From assembly GCF_009707865.1 (NCBI RefSeq), contig NZ_WMBA01000026.1:1-64000 (forward strand): 64,000 nucleotides of DNA, in the 5' to 3' direction. The position numbers were made by a program, and so were the translations under genes. The stretch comes from Amycolatopsis pithecellobii (GTDB taxonomy: Bacteria; Actinomycetota; Actinomycetes; Mycobacteriales; Pseudonocardiaceae). Positions 1 through 8,123 of this stretch are shown piece by piece (position 1 is the first letter of the stretch; each line of letters starts with the position of its first letter). Below the pieces are notes generated by a model that saw only the letters and a program-made list of their open reading frames with translations, was not told the origin of the DNA and searched no databases.

Positions 1-160
1 GGGGTGGTTCACGGGGCCGGGAGGCTGGGTGCGCAGCCGGGCGCGGTGGTTCGCCGAGCCGAGAAAGTTGGGCGGGCACGCGCGGGCGTGTGTTCGCCCG
101 AGCCGAGAGAGTTGAGCGGGGCGCGTGGGTTCGCCGGGCCGGGAAAGGCCGCGGGCACGC
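1..160. repeat. Imperfect 40-bp tandem repeat at the left edge
   Basis: Four consecutive segments of about 40 bases (1-40, 41-80, 81-120, 121-160) share a core resembling GGTTCGCCGGGCCGAGAAAG. The segments have diverged and a fifth (161-200) is barely recognisable. The first 211 bases hold no convincing gene; open frames here are long only because GC is very high. The array may continue left of the window. Confidence 0.5.
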
Positions 161-211
161 ACCGGCGTGCGCGTGAGCCGGTGGGCGGGGCGCCGAGGCG
201 GAGAGCGTGAC

Positions 212-1207
212 CTAGCCGCGGACTGAGGCCAGGTCCTGGGCGTACCGGGGGTCGACGAACTTTGCGAAGTTCACTTTGCCCGGCAGTACCTTGTCGTCGG
301 TGAACGCATCGGCCAGTTCCTGTTCGGATCGGCTCACCGTGTCGTCCAGTGCGACCGGTAGGTCTGGACCTTTCCCCGCCGCGGCACGGGTCACCGCCGG
401 GGGCAGGCCGGTGTCTGCCGACCACGCCTGTGCCCACTGGTCCCGATGCGTGTCCGACCAGCGTTCGGCCTTGGCGATACGCACCACGTAGTCACGGATC
501 GCCGCGTTCTTGCCCGCGTCGGACAGTGCGTCGTGCCCGGCTACCTGGAACGAGTAACCGTTGGCGGTCCCGGTGCCGTCCGCGAGTACCTTCGCTCCGG
601 CTTCGAGTTCCGCCTGTGACGTGTAAGGGTCCCACACCGCCCAGGCGTCGATCCGGTGCTGGGCGAACGCACCGTACGCGTCCGCCGGTTGCAGGAACGA
701 CAGCTTTACGTCCTTTGTGGACAGACCAGCTTTGCGCAGGGTCAGCAGGATCTGCCCGTGCGCCGAACTGCCCTTCGCAACCCCGATTGTCTTGCCCTGC
801 AGGTCTTTCACAGTTTTCAACGGCGAGCCGTCCGGCACGAGTACCACGTCGCTCACCACGTTTCCCTTGGCAGCACTGATAATCGACACGTTCGCGTTCG
901 CCGCGGCCGAGAAGATCGGCGGCGTGTTGCCCACCCCGCCGATGTCGATCGCACCGGCCGATGCCGCCTCCAGCAACGGCGGGCCCGACGTGAAAGTGGA
1001 CCACTCGATCTTGTACGGCACATCCGAAAGCAGCCCAGCGGCCTTGAGCAGCGCCTGCGAATTCCCTTTCTGGTCACCGACTTTCAAGGTCACCTTCGCC
1101 AGGTCGGCCGCGCTGACCGGCGGCGGCACGGCAGGCGTGCCGGTCGAGGTGCCGCACGAGGCAAGCCCGAGCAGGGCCACGGCCGCGATCGCCTTACGCA
1201 GTCGCAT
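212..1207 (-). CDS. ABC transporter substrate-binding lipoprotein (SsuA/TauA/NitT type)
   Basis: A 331-residue exported solute-binding protein. The N-terminus is a lipoprotein signal: two Arg, a hydrophobic run, then the lipobox LASC with Cys at about residue 18, followed by a Pro/Ala-rich linker. The body matches the periplasmic-binding fold used for aliphatic sulfonates, taurine or nitrate (LKVGDQKGNSQALLKAAG near the start, then the GGVGNTPPIFSA segment). It is the last gene of a permease-ATPase-binding protein operon; its start overlaps the ATPase stop by 14 bases, indicating coupled translation. It should capture substrate outside the membrane and hand it to the permease. The substrate cannot be read from sequence; sulfonates are the most likely class. 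Confidence 0.88.
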   Translation of the reverse strand: MRLRKAIAAVALLGLASCGTSTGTPAVPPPVSAADLAKVTLKVGDQKGNSQALLKAAGLLSDVPYKIEWSTFTSGPPLLEAASAGAIDIGGVGNTPPIFSAAANANVSIISAAKGNVVSDVVLVPDGSPLKTVKDLQGKTIGVAKGSSAHGQILLTLRKAGLSTKDVKLSFLQPADAYGAFAQHRIDAWAVWDPYTSQAELEAGAKVLADGTGTANGYSFQVAGHDALSDAGKNAAIRDYVVRIAKAERWSDTHRDQWAQAWSADTGLPPAVTRAAAGKGPDLPVALDDTVSRSEQELADAFTDDKVLPGKVNFAKFVDPRYAQDLASVRG

Positions 1208-1898
1208 GTTCGGTCACTCCCAAATCGGCGAGCACCTTGGCCCGCACGTCGAGATGATCCACCGGCCGGCGCGGCCGGGGGCGGTCGAGCACATGCTCGG
1301 CGCGGATCCGGCCGTCGGCCAGCACCAGAATCCGGTCGGCGAGCAGCAGCGCCTCGTCGACGTCATGCGTCACCAGCAACACCCCGGGCCGGTGCCGTCG
1401 CCACAGGTTTTCGACGAGCGCGTGCATCGCCAGCCGCGTCAGTGCGTCCAATGCCCCGAACGGCTCGTCCAGCAACAACAAATCCGGCTCACGAACAAGT
1501 GCGCGAGCCAGCGAAACCCGTTGTGCTTCACCACCGGAGAGCGTGCGCGGCCAGGCATCGGCGTGCTCGCCCAGCCGGACCTCGGCGAGGGCGCGTTCGG
1601 CCAGCGCGCGGTCACGCCCCCGGCCGGGCAGACCGAGCACGACATTGCGCCACACCGGGCGCCACGGCAGCAGCCTCGGTTGCTGGAACGCGATCGAAAC
1701 CGCGCCGGGCACATCCACCTCACCGGCCTCCGCGGGTTCGAGCCCGGCCAGTATCCGCAACAACGTCGACTTGCCCGAGCCGCTGCGGCCGAGCAGTGCG
1801 ACGAACTCCCCCGCGGCGAGCTCTATGTCTACTTCGGACAGTACGGCGCGCTCGCCGAATCGCTTGGCCAGCCCGCGTACCTTCACGCTCAGCGCCAT
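1194..1898 (-). CDS. ABC transporter ATP-binding protein (SsuB/TauB type)
   Basis: A 234-residue ATPase subunit. It shows Walker A (GRSGSGKST), a Q-loop (AFQQPRLLPWR), the ABC signature (LSGGEAQRVSLARAL), Walker B (LLLLDEPFGALD) and the H-loop His (VTHDVDEAL). The ATG at 1898 is chosen because MALSVKVRGL begins the domain directly; the same frame stays open far upstream only by chance. It overlaps the permease stop by 10 bases and the lipoprotein start by 14. It would hydrolyse ATP on the cytoplasmic side to power uptake by the neighbouring permease. Confidence 0.92.
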   Translation of the reverse strand: MALSVKVRGLAKRFGERAVLSEVDIELAAGEFVALLGRSGSGKSTLLRILAGLEPAEAGEVDVPGAVSIAFQQPRLLPWRPVWRNVVLGLPGRGRDRALAERALAEVRLGEHADAWPRTLSGGEAQRVSLARALVREPDLLLLDEPFGALDALTRLAMHALVENLWRRHRPGVLLVTHDVDEALLLADRILVLADGRIRAEHVLDRPRPRRPVDHLDVRAKVLADLGVTEHATA

Positions 1899-2686
1899 CG
1901 CAGTGCCCTTCGCTCCAGCAGGCGCACGATCGCGTCGGTCACCAGGCCCAGCACGGCGTAGACGACCAGGCCGACGACAATGACATCGGTGCGCAGGAAA
2001 TCGCGCGCATTGTTGATGAGGTAACCGAGCCCGGCGTCGGCGTTCACCGTCTCGCCGACGATCAACGCGAGCCACGCCACGCCGAGCGACTGCCGCAACC
2101 CGACGAGCGCCTGCGGGACGGCGCCGGGCAATACGACGTGTGCGAGCCGTTCGCGGCGCGTGTACCCGAGCGCGACCGAGGCCTCCAGCAGGTCCGGGTC
2201 GATCGCGCGGATACCGGAAAAGATGTTGAGATACAAGGGAAACAGCACACCGAGAGCCACGAGCAAGATCTTGGGCGCCTCGCCGATGCCGAACCACAGG
2301 ATGAACAACGGGATCAGGCCGAGGAACGGCAGCGTGCGCAGCATCTGCACCGGCGGGTCGATCAGCGCGCCGCCCCAGCCGGACAATCCCGCGATGATCC
2401 CGAGTACGAGTGCGGCGGCCGCGCCGATCGCGAACCCGGCCGCGACGCGGCCGATCGACACCACGAACGCCGAGCCCAGTTCACCGGACCGCGCGGTCTC
2501 CACGCCGGCCTGCACCACCGTCCACGGTGAGCTGAGTTTGTCAGGCGGCAGCAGCCCCGTCGAGCCGGCCACCTGCCACAACACCAGCAATATCAATGGA
2601 CTGAACCACCGGCGCAGGTCCGGCACACGCCGGCGGCGCGGCGGCGCATCGGCACGCGCGACAACGCCGGTTGCGCTGAGGGACAC
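1889..2686 (-). CDS. ABC transporter permease (SsuC/TauC type)
   Basis: A 265-residue inner-membrane permease with about six hydrophobic segments, the first at LILLVLWQVAGSTGLL. It carries the EAA-type loop that contacts the ATPase (EASVALGYTRRERLAHVVLPGA cut short: EASVALGYTRRERL). The start is the GTG at 2686, preceded by the strong ribosome site GAAGGAGAG. This is the first gene of the importer operon. A divergent gene begins 126 bases away, so that gap should carry the operon promoter. Confidence 0.9.
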   Translation of the reverse strand: MSLSATGVVARADAPPRRRRVPDLRRWFSPLILLVLWQVAGSTGLLPPDKLSSPWTVVQAGVETARSGELGSAFVVSIGRVAAGFAIGAAAALVLGIIAGLSGWGGALIDPPVQMLRTLPFLGLIPLFILWFGIGEAPKILLVALGVLFPLYLNIFSGIRAIDPDLLEASVALGYTRRERLAHVVLPGAVPQALVGLRQSLGVAWLALIVGETVNADAGLGYLINNARDFLRTDVIVVGLVVYAVLGLVTDAIVRLLERRALRWR

Positions 2687-2779
2687 GATCTCTCCTTCGA
2701 ACGGCTTCGCGGCTGATGCAACCGTGCCCGGCCTCTCGCGGTCAATGTGTCCCGGATCGTGGAAGAGTCCGGTTAGGAC

Positions 2780-2806
2780 TTGACGAGGTTGTCCATCCCT
2801 TATCCT
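2780..2806 (+). promoter_or_regulatory. Leaderless-type promoter of the MmcQ/YjbR gene
   Basis: TATCCT (2801-2806) fits the actinobacterial -10 pattern TANNNT and lies six bases before the ATG at 2813, so transcription would start at the start codon. TTGACG (2780-2785) could be a -35, although the 15-base spacing is short. No ribosome-binding site precedes the ATG. Confidence 0.5.
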
Positions 2807-2812
2807 GAACGG

Positions 2813-3235
2813 ATGGTGGACGACGACCGGCCGGCTCGGGAAGAGGACGTGCACGAGCTCGCGCTCGCGATGCCCCATGTCACCATCGAACGGTTGCACG
2901 GCGACAATCCCGTGTACCAGGTCGGCCGCAAATCGTTCGTGTTCTTCCGCAATCCGCGCCCGGACGCGGTCGATCCCGAGACCGGCGAGCGCTACCGGGA
3001 CGTGATCGTCTTCTGGGTTCCCTCCGAGGCCGACAAACTCGCGCTGGTGCAGGACGAGCATTCCCCGTTCTTCACCACTCCACATTTCGACGGGCACCTG
3101 TCGGTGCTGTTGCGGGCCAGCCGGGTCGGCGAACTGTCCCGCCGCGAGCTGGCCGAGGTGGTGCAGGACGCGTGGCTGTGCCGCGCCTCGCCCCGCCGGG
3201 CCGCCGACTGGCTGGCCGCGCACCCCGCCGGGTGA
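2813..3235 (+). CDS. MmcQ/YjbR family protein
   Basis: A 140-residue protein of the MmcQ/YjbR family, a small CyaY-like fold of uncertain function often annotated as DNA-binding. Typical features are the YQVGRKSFVFF strand near residue 35, a central VPSEADKLAL segment and a C-terminal helix pair ending in RRAADWLAAHPAG. The ATG at 2813 is preferred to an upstream in-frame TTG (2780) because a TANNNT hexamer lies just before it. It is divergent from the ABC importer and convergent with the sigma factor, so it is probably transcribed alone. Confidence 0.8.
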   Translation: MVDDDRPAREEDVHELALAMPHVTIERLHGDNPVYQVGRKSFVFFRNPRPDAVDPETGERYRDVIVFWVPSEADKLALVQDEHSPFFTTPHFDGHLSVLLRASRVGELSRRELAEVVQDAWLCRASPRRAADWLAAHPAG

Positions 3236-3239
3236 CCGG

Positions 3240-4082
3240 TCACTCGTCCAATGGCGCGAGTTCGAGCGCGGCGATGCGGTCCGGGTCGTCGATGATGTCC
3301 AGCGCCAAGACCCGCCCGTCGGCAATCGTGAACAGCGCCACCGAAATGGCCTCTCCTCCGTCGTCGTAGGCGATCGCGGCCGGGGTGTCCCCCGCGAGCA
3401 CCGGCTGGGCGAGTGCGGCGATGCGCGCGAACGCGCGAGCGCCGCCGGCCACCGCGTCGGCACCGCGCACGATCGTCTTCCCGGTGTGGATGACGACATC
3501 GGGATCGAGCACCGCCACGAGCGCGTCGAGATCACCGCCCCGTGCCGCGGCGAGGAACGCCTCGACGACCGTCCGCCGCGGTTCGCGTTCCGGGACGGGT
3601 GCACCCCGCACGCGGCGGCGCGCGCGGCTGGCCAGCTGACGCGCGGCGGCGGAAGACCGGCCGAGGATCCCGGCGATTTCGTCGAAGGGCACCGCGAACA
3701 GATCGTGCAACACGAACGCGAGCCGTTCCGCGGGATCGAGCGTCTCCAGCACGACGAGCAGCGCCAAGCCGACCGAGTCGGCCAGCAGCGCCTCCTCCTC
3801 GGGCGCCTGCCGCGGGTCGGGCGGCTCGGACAGCTCGCCCAGCGGCTCCTCACGATGCGCCTTGCGGGCGCGCAGGATGTTCAGGCAGATGCGGCTGACG
3901 ATCGTGGTCAGCCAGCCGCCCAGGTTGTGCACCCCGGCGCCGCCGTCGCGGTCGACCCGCAGCCATGCCTCCTGCACCGCGTCGTCGGCCTCGCTGACCG
4001 AGCCGAGCATGCGGTAGGCCACCGCGCGCAGGTGTGGGCGGTGCTCCTCGAAACGTGCCGCCAGGAACTCTCGCTCATCCAT
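3240..4082 (-). CDS. ECF41-type RNA polymerase sigma factor with SnoaL-like C-terminus (SigJ-like)
   Basis: A 280-residue extracytoplasmic-function sigma factor. Region 2 (about residues 10-75: RPHLRAVAYRMLGSVSEADD, then VQEAWLRV) would bind the -10 element, and region 4 (about 110-165: LDPAERLAFVLHDLF, then a helix-turn-helix) the -35. Residues 170-280 form a SnoaL/NTF2-like domain, the hallmark of ECF41 sigmas, which regulate themselves through this domain rather than through an anti-sigma. DDPDRIAAL near the end matches the NPDKL-type motif of the group. AAGGAGG lies six bases before the ATG. The usual ECF41 target neighbour (a carboxymuconolactone decarboxylase, oxidoreductase or epimerase gene) is absent; only a small unknown gene lies upstream. 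Confidence 0.9.
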   Translation of the reverse strand: MDEREFLAARFEEHRPHLRAVAYRMLGSVSEADDAVQEAWLRVDRDGGAGVHNLGGWLTTIVSRICLNILRARKAHREEPLGELSEPPDPRQAPEEEALLADSVGLALLVVLETLDPAERLAFVLHDLFAVPFDEIAGILGRSSAAARQLASRARRRVRGAPVPEREPRRTVVEAFLAAARGGDLDALVAVLDPDVVIHTGKTIVRGADAVAGGARAFARIAALAQPVLAGDTPAAIAYDDGGEAISVALFTIADGRVLALDIIDDPDRIAALELAPLDE

Positions 4083-4137
4083 CGGTCCCCTCCTTCACCA
4101 CGTGGACACCGCGGCGACGGCCGATGTGACAGAGTCC

Positions 4138-4365
4138 CTATGCGGTGACCTCGATGATGCTCTCCTTGCGGATGAGCCGGGGCTCGACGTCGTCGGATGC
4201 ACCGTCGGGCTGGACGGGCACCCAGACCTCCATCGTGTACCGGTCGAAGATGGGTTCGCCGGCGACCGTGCCGTGGCAGCACGGCCGCGGGCCGTCGCCG
4301 GACCGACCCCGAACCCGATAGGTGACTCGCGCGCCGGCACTCAGCCCTGTGTTCTGGTGGTCCAC
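4138..4365 (-). CDS. Small conserved-looking hypothetical protein
   Basis: A 75-residue protein starting at a GTG, with a G-rich ribosome site five bases ahead. It contains a short beta-barrel-like pattern (ARVTYRVRGRSG ... MEVWVPVQ) and ends in RLIRKESIIEVTA, which looks like a small SH3-like or hypervariable actinobacterial protein. A Cys-Cys-His triplet (PCCHGT) sits mid-protein. It lies 55 bases upstream of the sigma factor on the same strand and may be co-transcribed. Function unknown. Confidence 0.6.
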   Translation of the reverse strand: MDHQNTGLSAGARVTYRVRGRSGDGPRPCCHGTVAGEPIFDRYTMEVWVPVQPDGASDDVEPRLIRKESIIEVTA

Positions 4366-4866
4366 CTGGCCCCCTCGACTGCTACGACTGCAAGTACTCG
4401 ACGGTAATCAGCATCGGGAGAAATCCCCATCCCGTAGCCGGGTGAATTCGAGAAACGGTGGCTACCTGGCGCTACCACCGGTGGAGAGTCCACATGCGCA
4501 GCCGGCACGGTTCACCGAGCGCTGCACCCCCGCGAAGTGGCCCGTTGTCCACTATGGACGGATGAGCCTGCGATGTCCACAATAGACAGTACATAGTAGA
4601 CATGATCAGTGGACGGTCGCGTCCGGACGCGACATAGCGCCCATACGAGCGCCAGGGGGCATCGTATCGCGCACACGCCAACGTTGCCGTGTAAGGGAAA
4701 TGTGAGCGGGATCTCGACCGGACTCACAGCGTTACCACCTGTGCACAGTGGATCACCCGCTCAGCGTAATGCCGTTTTCCCGGTTCTGCGTTACGTTATT
4801 GGACGGTCTGTAAACAACTTCCCGAAGTTGCAGGGATTTCGCATTCGCCTGTCCGCCGGAGCCACC
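4366..4866. other. 501-base gene-free region with the prenyltransferase promoter
   Basis: No convincing gene is seen. The stretch 4540-4610 is clearly richer in A/T than its surroundings and carries palindromic half-sites (annotated separately). The prenyltransferase frame stays open back to 4609, but the residues encoded before 4867 do not resemble the family. Confidence 0.6.
4547..4602. promoter_or_regulatory. Candidate operators upstream of the prenyl-indole operon
   Basis: GTCCACTATGGAC (4547-4559) is a perfect 5+3+5 palindrome. TGTCCACAATAGACA (4574-4588) has TGTC/GACA ends, and TAGACA is repeated at 4583-4588 and 4597-4602. This A/T-richer island is the best promoter/operator candidate for the genes at 4867 and 6013. 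No regulator gene lies beside it. GTCCACTGTGGAC-like sequences also occur elsewhere in the window, so the first palindrome may not be specific to this locus. Confidence 0.35.
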
Positions 4867-5994
4867 GTGACCCTCGCCGACGAAACGTTGTTCAACCATG
4901 CCCGAAACCAACTGCGGGGCCTCTGCGAGGTAGCCGGCTTCGCACCAGGAGACGAAACCCCATCGGTGTTGCTGCGGGAACTCCTCGGCCCGGCCGGCGC
5001 ACGTACACTGTCGGACGGGCCGGGCTGGCGCTGCGACGTCGCGGATGACCAGACGCCGGTGGAGTTCTCGATCGCCTTCGACGACGACGGCCGCCGTGCC
5101 ATCCGGGTGCTGGGCGAGGCCGGCGGGGAAAAACCCGGCCACAGCGACGATATCGCCGCGGGAAAGCGCTTCCTGAACGCGCTGAGTAAGCGCTTTCACA
5201 TCCCGATCGAGCGGTTCGACGCGGTGTCGGACCTGTTCCTTCCCCCGCGGGCGGAAGGAACGTTCGCGGTGTGGTTCTCGCTGATCTTCCGGCCGGGCGC
5301 GCCGCCGAAGCTCAAGGCGTACTTCAACCCGCAGGTACGCGGCGATGACCAGGCACAAGACCTCGTACTGGAAGGGTTCCGCCGGCTTGGCCTGGATCAC
5401 GCGTACGACACCATCGCCCGGCACGCACTGCTGCGCGGTGCCCTCGACCGGTTGTCGTTCTTCGCCGTCGACCTCGACGACAGCCCGCTGTCCCGGGTGA
5501 AGCTGTACGTTTCCCACCACGACGCGGTCTGCGCGGACGCCGAACGCGCCGCCGCGGCGGTCAATGGCGCGGATCCGTTGCGGATACGCGAGTTCTGCCA
5601 GGCCATCGGCGGCGAAACCACCACGTTCCGTGGCAGGCCACTGGTGTCAAGCTACTCGTTCGTGAGCGCCGACCCGTCCGGGCCCGGTACCTACAGTCTC
5701 TATCTGCCTGTCCGTGACTACGTGCCCGACGACGAGGTGGCACGCGAGCGGGTGGCCGGATTCTTCGCCAGGCAAGGCCTTCCGGCGCGCACCCTCGACC
5801 GGGCGATCGACGCGGTCACCAGCCGGCCACTGCATGCGGGTGTCGGCCTGCTCGCCCACGTTTCCCTGCGACTCGGTCCGTTCGGGTCCGGTACCACGGT
5901 CTATCTGTCATCCGAGGCCTATCACGTCGCCGCGCCGCGGCGGCCGGCCGATACGGTCTGCACTGGCGTGGCCGACTCTGCGATCACGCCGTGA
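4867..5994 (+). CDS. DMATS-type aromatic prenyltransferase (tryptophan/indole prenyltransferase)
   Basis: A 375-residue protein of the bacterial dimethylallyltryptophan-synthase (ABBA-fold) family, related to CymD/IptA-type enzymes. The N-terminus (TLADETLFNHARNQL) and the central blocks PVEFSIAFDD, LPPRAEGTFAVWFSLIF, PPKLKAYFNPQ, SRVKLYVSHHD and GTYSLYLPVRDYVP follow the family order; the KAYFNP and KLYVSHHD strands line the barrel that binds the prenyl diphosphate. It would transfer a dimethylallyl group to an indole ring, probably of tryptophan. The GTG at 4867 with GGAG five bases ahead gives the usual family length; a longer frame from 4609 is unlikely. It lies 18 bases upstream of tryptophanase, as in known prenyl-indole operons, but no flavin monooxygenase follows. 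Confidence 0.85.
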   Translation: MTLADETLFNHARNQLRGLCEVAGFAPGDETPSVLLRELLGPAGARTLSDGPGWRCDVADDQTPVEFSIAFDDDGRRAIRVLGEAGGEKPGHSDDIAAGKRFLNALSKRFHIPIERFDAVSDLFLPPRAEGTFAVWFSLIFRPGAPPKLKAYFNPQVRGDDQAQDLVLEGFRRLGLDHAYDTIARHALLRGALDRLSFFAVDLDDSPLSRVKLYVSHHDAVCADAERAAAAVNGADPLRIREFCQAIGGETTTFRGRPLVSSYSFVSADPSGPGTYSLYLPVRDYVPDDEVARERVAGFFARQGLPARTLDRAIDAVTSRPLHAGVGLLAHVSLRLGPFGSGTTVYLSSEAYHVAAPRRPADTVCTGVADSAITP

Positions 5995-6012
5995 GCACGA
6001 AAGAGGGGCAGC

Positions 6013-7389
6013 ATGAAATCCTTTCCGCCGTACCGGATCCAGGTCGTCAAGGAAATCCCGATCACCACACGCGCCGAGCGTGCGGAAGCGCTTTCCGCCG
6101 CTGCCTACAACATGTTCGACGTGCCGGCGGCCAAGGTGACCATCGACCTGCTGACCGACTCGGGCACCGGCGCGGTGTCCGCCGCGCAGGAGGCCGCCGC
6201 GGCGGCTGCGGACCGTTCGTACGCCGGATCCGATTCGTACTACCGGTTCCGCCAGGTCGTCGACGAGCTGACGTCCTACCCGCATGTGTTCCCGGTGCAT
6301 CAGGGGCGCGCCGCAGAGCGGGTGCTGTTCTCGACCGTGCTGCGGGCAGGCCAGATTTCGTTGTCCAACACGCATTTCGACACCACCCGCGCCAACGTCG
6401 AACTGCTGGGCTGCGAGGCGCGGGACCTGCCGTGTGCCGAAGCGCGGGACCTCGACAGCGCGGAACCGTTCAAGGGCAACATCGATCTCGACACGCTGGA
6501 GGCCACCCTGAGCGGCCCTGACGGGCAGCGGGTCGGCCAGGTCCTGATCACCATCACCAACAACGGCGGCGGCGGGCAGCCGGTGTCAATGGCGAACCTC
6601 CACGCCGTGCGCGAACTGTGCCAGCGGTACCAGGTTCCGTTCTTCCTCGACGCCGCACGCTTCGCCGAAAACGCCTGGCTGGTTACCGAACGCGAGCCGG
6701 GGTACCGCCACCTGAGCCCGCGCGAGGTCGCGCAGCAGGCCTTCGCGCTGGCCGATGGCTGCGTGGCGAGCCTCAAGAAGGACGGCATCTCGCCGATGGG
6801 CGCGTTCATCGGGCTGCGGGATCCGGATCTCGCGAAACGCAGCGAGGTCAACCTGATCGCCACCGAGGGTTTCAGGACCTACGGCGGGATGGCCAGTCAC
6901 GACCTGGAGCGGGTCGCCCAGGGCCTGCGCGAGGTGCTCGAACCGGACTACCTTCGGTCCCGCGCCGCGGAAACCGCACACCTGGCGCAACTGGTCAACG
7001 CGGCCGGCGTCGACATCGTGCAGCCGGCCGGGATCCACGCGCTCTACCTCAACGCGGGGCGGCTGCTGCCCCACATCCCGCCGAGCGGTTTCCCCGGACA
7101 TGCACTGGCCTGCCAGCTGTATCTCGAAGGCGGAATCCGCTGTGCGGAACTGGGATCGTTGTACCTGGGCACGTTCGATGCCGAGCACAACCTGCTGCAG
7201 CCGGCGCCGTTCGAGCTCGTCCGGCTCGCGATCCCGCGCCGCACGTACACCCTGGCGCACCTGGAGTACGTGGCGGACGTGCTCGCAGACATCGCGAAGA
7301 ACCCGGAGCGCGTGCCGTCGTACCGCGTGGTCCACGCACCCCCGCTGCTGCGCCACTTCAACCTGAAGCTGGCACAGATCCCGGCCTGA
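6013..7389 (+). CDS. tnaA: Tryptophanase (tryptophan indole-lyase)
   Basis: A 458-residue PLP-dependent beta-eliminating lyase. The cofactor Lys lies in the VASLKKDG segment near residue 256, the region DAARFAENAWL carries the Asp-Ala-Arg signature, and the N-terminal PPYRIQVVKEIPITTRAER matches the family. It would convert tryptophan, or a prenylated tryptophan, to the indole plus pyruvate and ammonia. AGAGGGG precedes the ATG. Linked to the prenyltransferase, the pair would make a free dimethylallyl-indole. Its TGA overlaps the first base of a 22-bp repeat array that separates it from conservon 1. Confidence 0.92.
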   Translation: MKSFPPYRIQVVKEIPITTRAERAEALSAAAYNMFDVPAAKVTIDLLTDSGTGAVSAAQEAAAAAADRSYAGSDSYYRFRQVVDELTSYPHVFPVHQGRAAERVLFSTVLRAGQISLSNTHFDTTRANVELLGCEARDLPCAEARDLDSAEPFKGNIDLDTLEATLSGPDGQRVGQVLITITNNGGGGQPVSMANLHAVRELCQRYQVPFFLDAARFAENAWLVTEREPGYRHLSPREVAQQAFALADGCVASLKKDGISPMGAFIGLRDPDLAKRSEVNLIATEGFRTYGGMASHDLERVAQGLREVLEPDYLRSRAAETAHLAQLVNAAGVDIVQPAGIHALYLNAGRLLPHIPPSGFPGHALACQLYLEGGIRCAELGSLYLGTFDAEHNLLQPAPFELVRLAIPRRTYTLAHLEYVADVLADIAKNPERVPSYRVVHAPPLLRHFNLKLAQIPA

Positions 7390-7516
7390 CGTTCAACTCG
7401 CGGGTCGGCAACGTTCAACTCGCGGGTCGGCAACGCTCAACTCGCGCGCCTGCAACGTTCAACTCGCGCGCCCGCAACGTTCAACTCGCGGGTCGGCAAC
7501 GTTCAACTCGCGGGTT
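7389..7516. repeat. 22-bp tandem repeat array between convergent genes (5.8 units)
   Basis: Units start at 7389, 7411, 7433, 7455, 7477 and 7499 (last one partial). Each has the core ACGTTCAACTCGCG followed by a variable eight-base tail. The array starts within the tryptophanase stop codon and ends within the GTPase stop codon on the other strand, so it is the whole intergenic region. A related array lies at 55831-56054. Confidence 0.95.
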
Positions 7517-8123
7517 AGGCGCCGGCTGTGGTTACCAGTTCGGCGGGTTCTGGGGGGAGGCGGTCCATGGCGTAGCGGACCAGGCGGATGAGGGCGAGCT
7601 TGCTCGACTCACGCTGACGGGCGTCGAAGAACATCACCGGCACGCTCGGCGAAAGGGCGAGCGCCCTGCGGATTTCCTGTTCCTCGTAGCGGTCCGCGTC
7701 ATCGAAGATGTTGACCGCCACGATGAACGGGATCTTGCGCCGCTCGAAGAAGTCGATCGCCGCGAAGCTCGAGTTGAGCCGCCGCGTGTCGACAAGGACC
7801 ACGGTGCCGATCGCGCCGCGGGCGAGCTCGTCCCACATGAACCAGAACCGGTCCTGCCCCGGCGTGCCGAACAGGTACAGCACCGTCTGCGGGGAAATCG
7901 TGATGCGCCCGAAGTCCAGCGCGACGGTGGTCGTGGTCTTGCGCTCGACGCCGGTGATGTCGTCGATCCCGTCGCTCGCCTGCGTCATCACCTCTTCGGT
8001 GGACAGCGGCACGATCTCGCTCACGGACGCGACCATGGTGGTCTTGCCCGCGCCGAATCCGCCCGCGACGACGATCTTGACCGGCGTGGGGATCACGCCG
8101 TCACTAGAGGTTGTTGAGTCCAT
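7515..8123 (-). CDS. cvnD: Conservon 1 small GTPase (CvnD-type)
   Basis: A 202-residue GTPase of the conservon (MglA/Rab-like actinobacterial) type. The P-loop is GGFGAGKTT (about residues 21-29), followed by VALDFGRI and the G3-like FGTPGQDRFWFMWDELARGA. The base-specificity position reads VNIFDDA, in the NKxD position. It would switch between GTP and GDP states under control of the membrane kinase-like protein and the roadblock partner. It is the last gene of the four-gene operon and overlaps the DUF742 gene by 20 bases. Confidence 0.93.
   Translation of the reverse strand: MDSTTSSDGVIPTPVKIVVAGGFGAGKTTMVASVSEIVPLSTEEVMTQASDGIDDITGVERKTTTTVALDFGRITISPQTVLYLFGTPGQDRFWFMWDELARGAIGTVVLVDTRRLNSSFAAIDFFERRKIPFIVAVNIFDDADRYEEQEIRRALALSPSVPVMFFDARQRESSKLALIRLVRYAMDRLPPEPAELVTTAGA

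Noticed and set aside
656-2530. Very long plus-strand open frame across the ABC importer
   Set aside because: It is antisense to three clear ABC-transporter genes, is Arg/His-rich as expected for a GC-rich shadow frame and has no recognisable domain.
4609-4866. N-terminal 86-residue extension of the prenyltransferase
   Set aside because: The encoded residues are unlike the family, and a ribosome site precedes the GTG at 4867, giving the normal length.
7389-7516. CRISPR array
   Set aside because: The 22-base units are contiguous with no unique spacers, and no cas genes are in the window.
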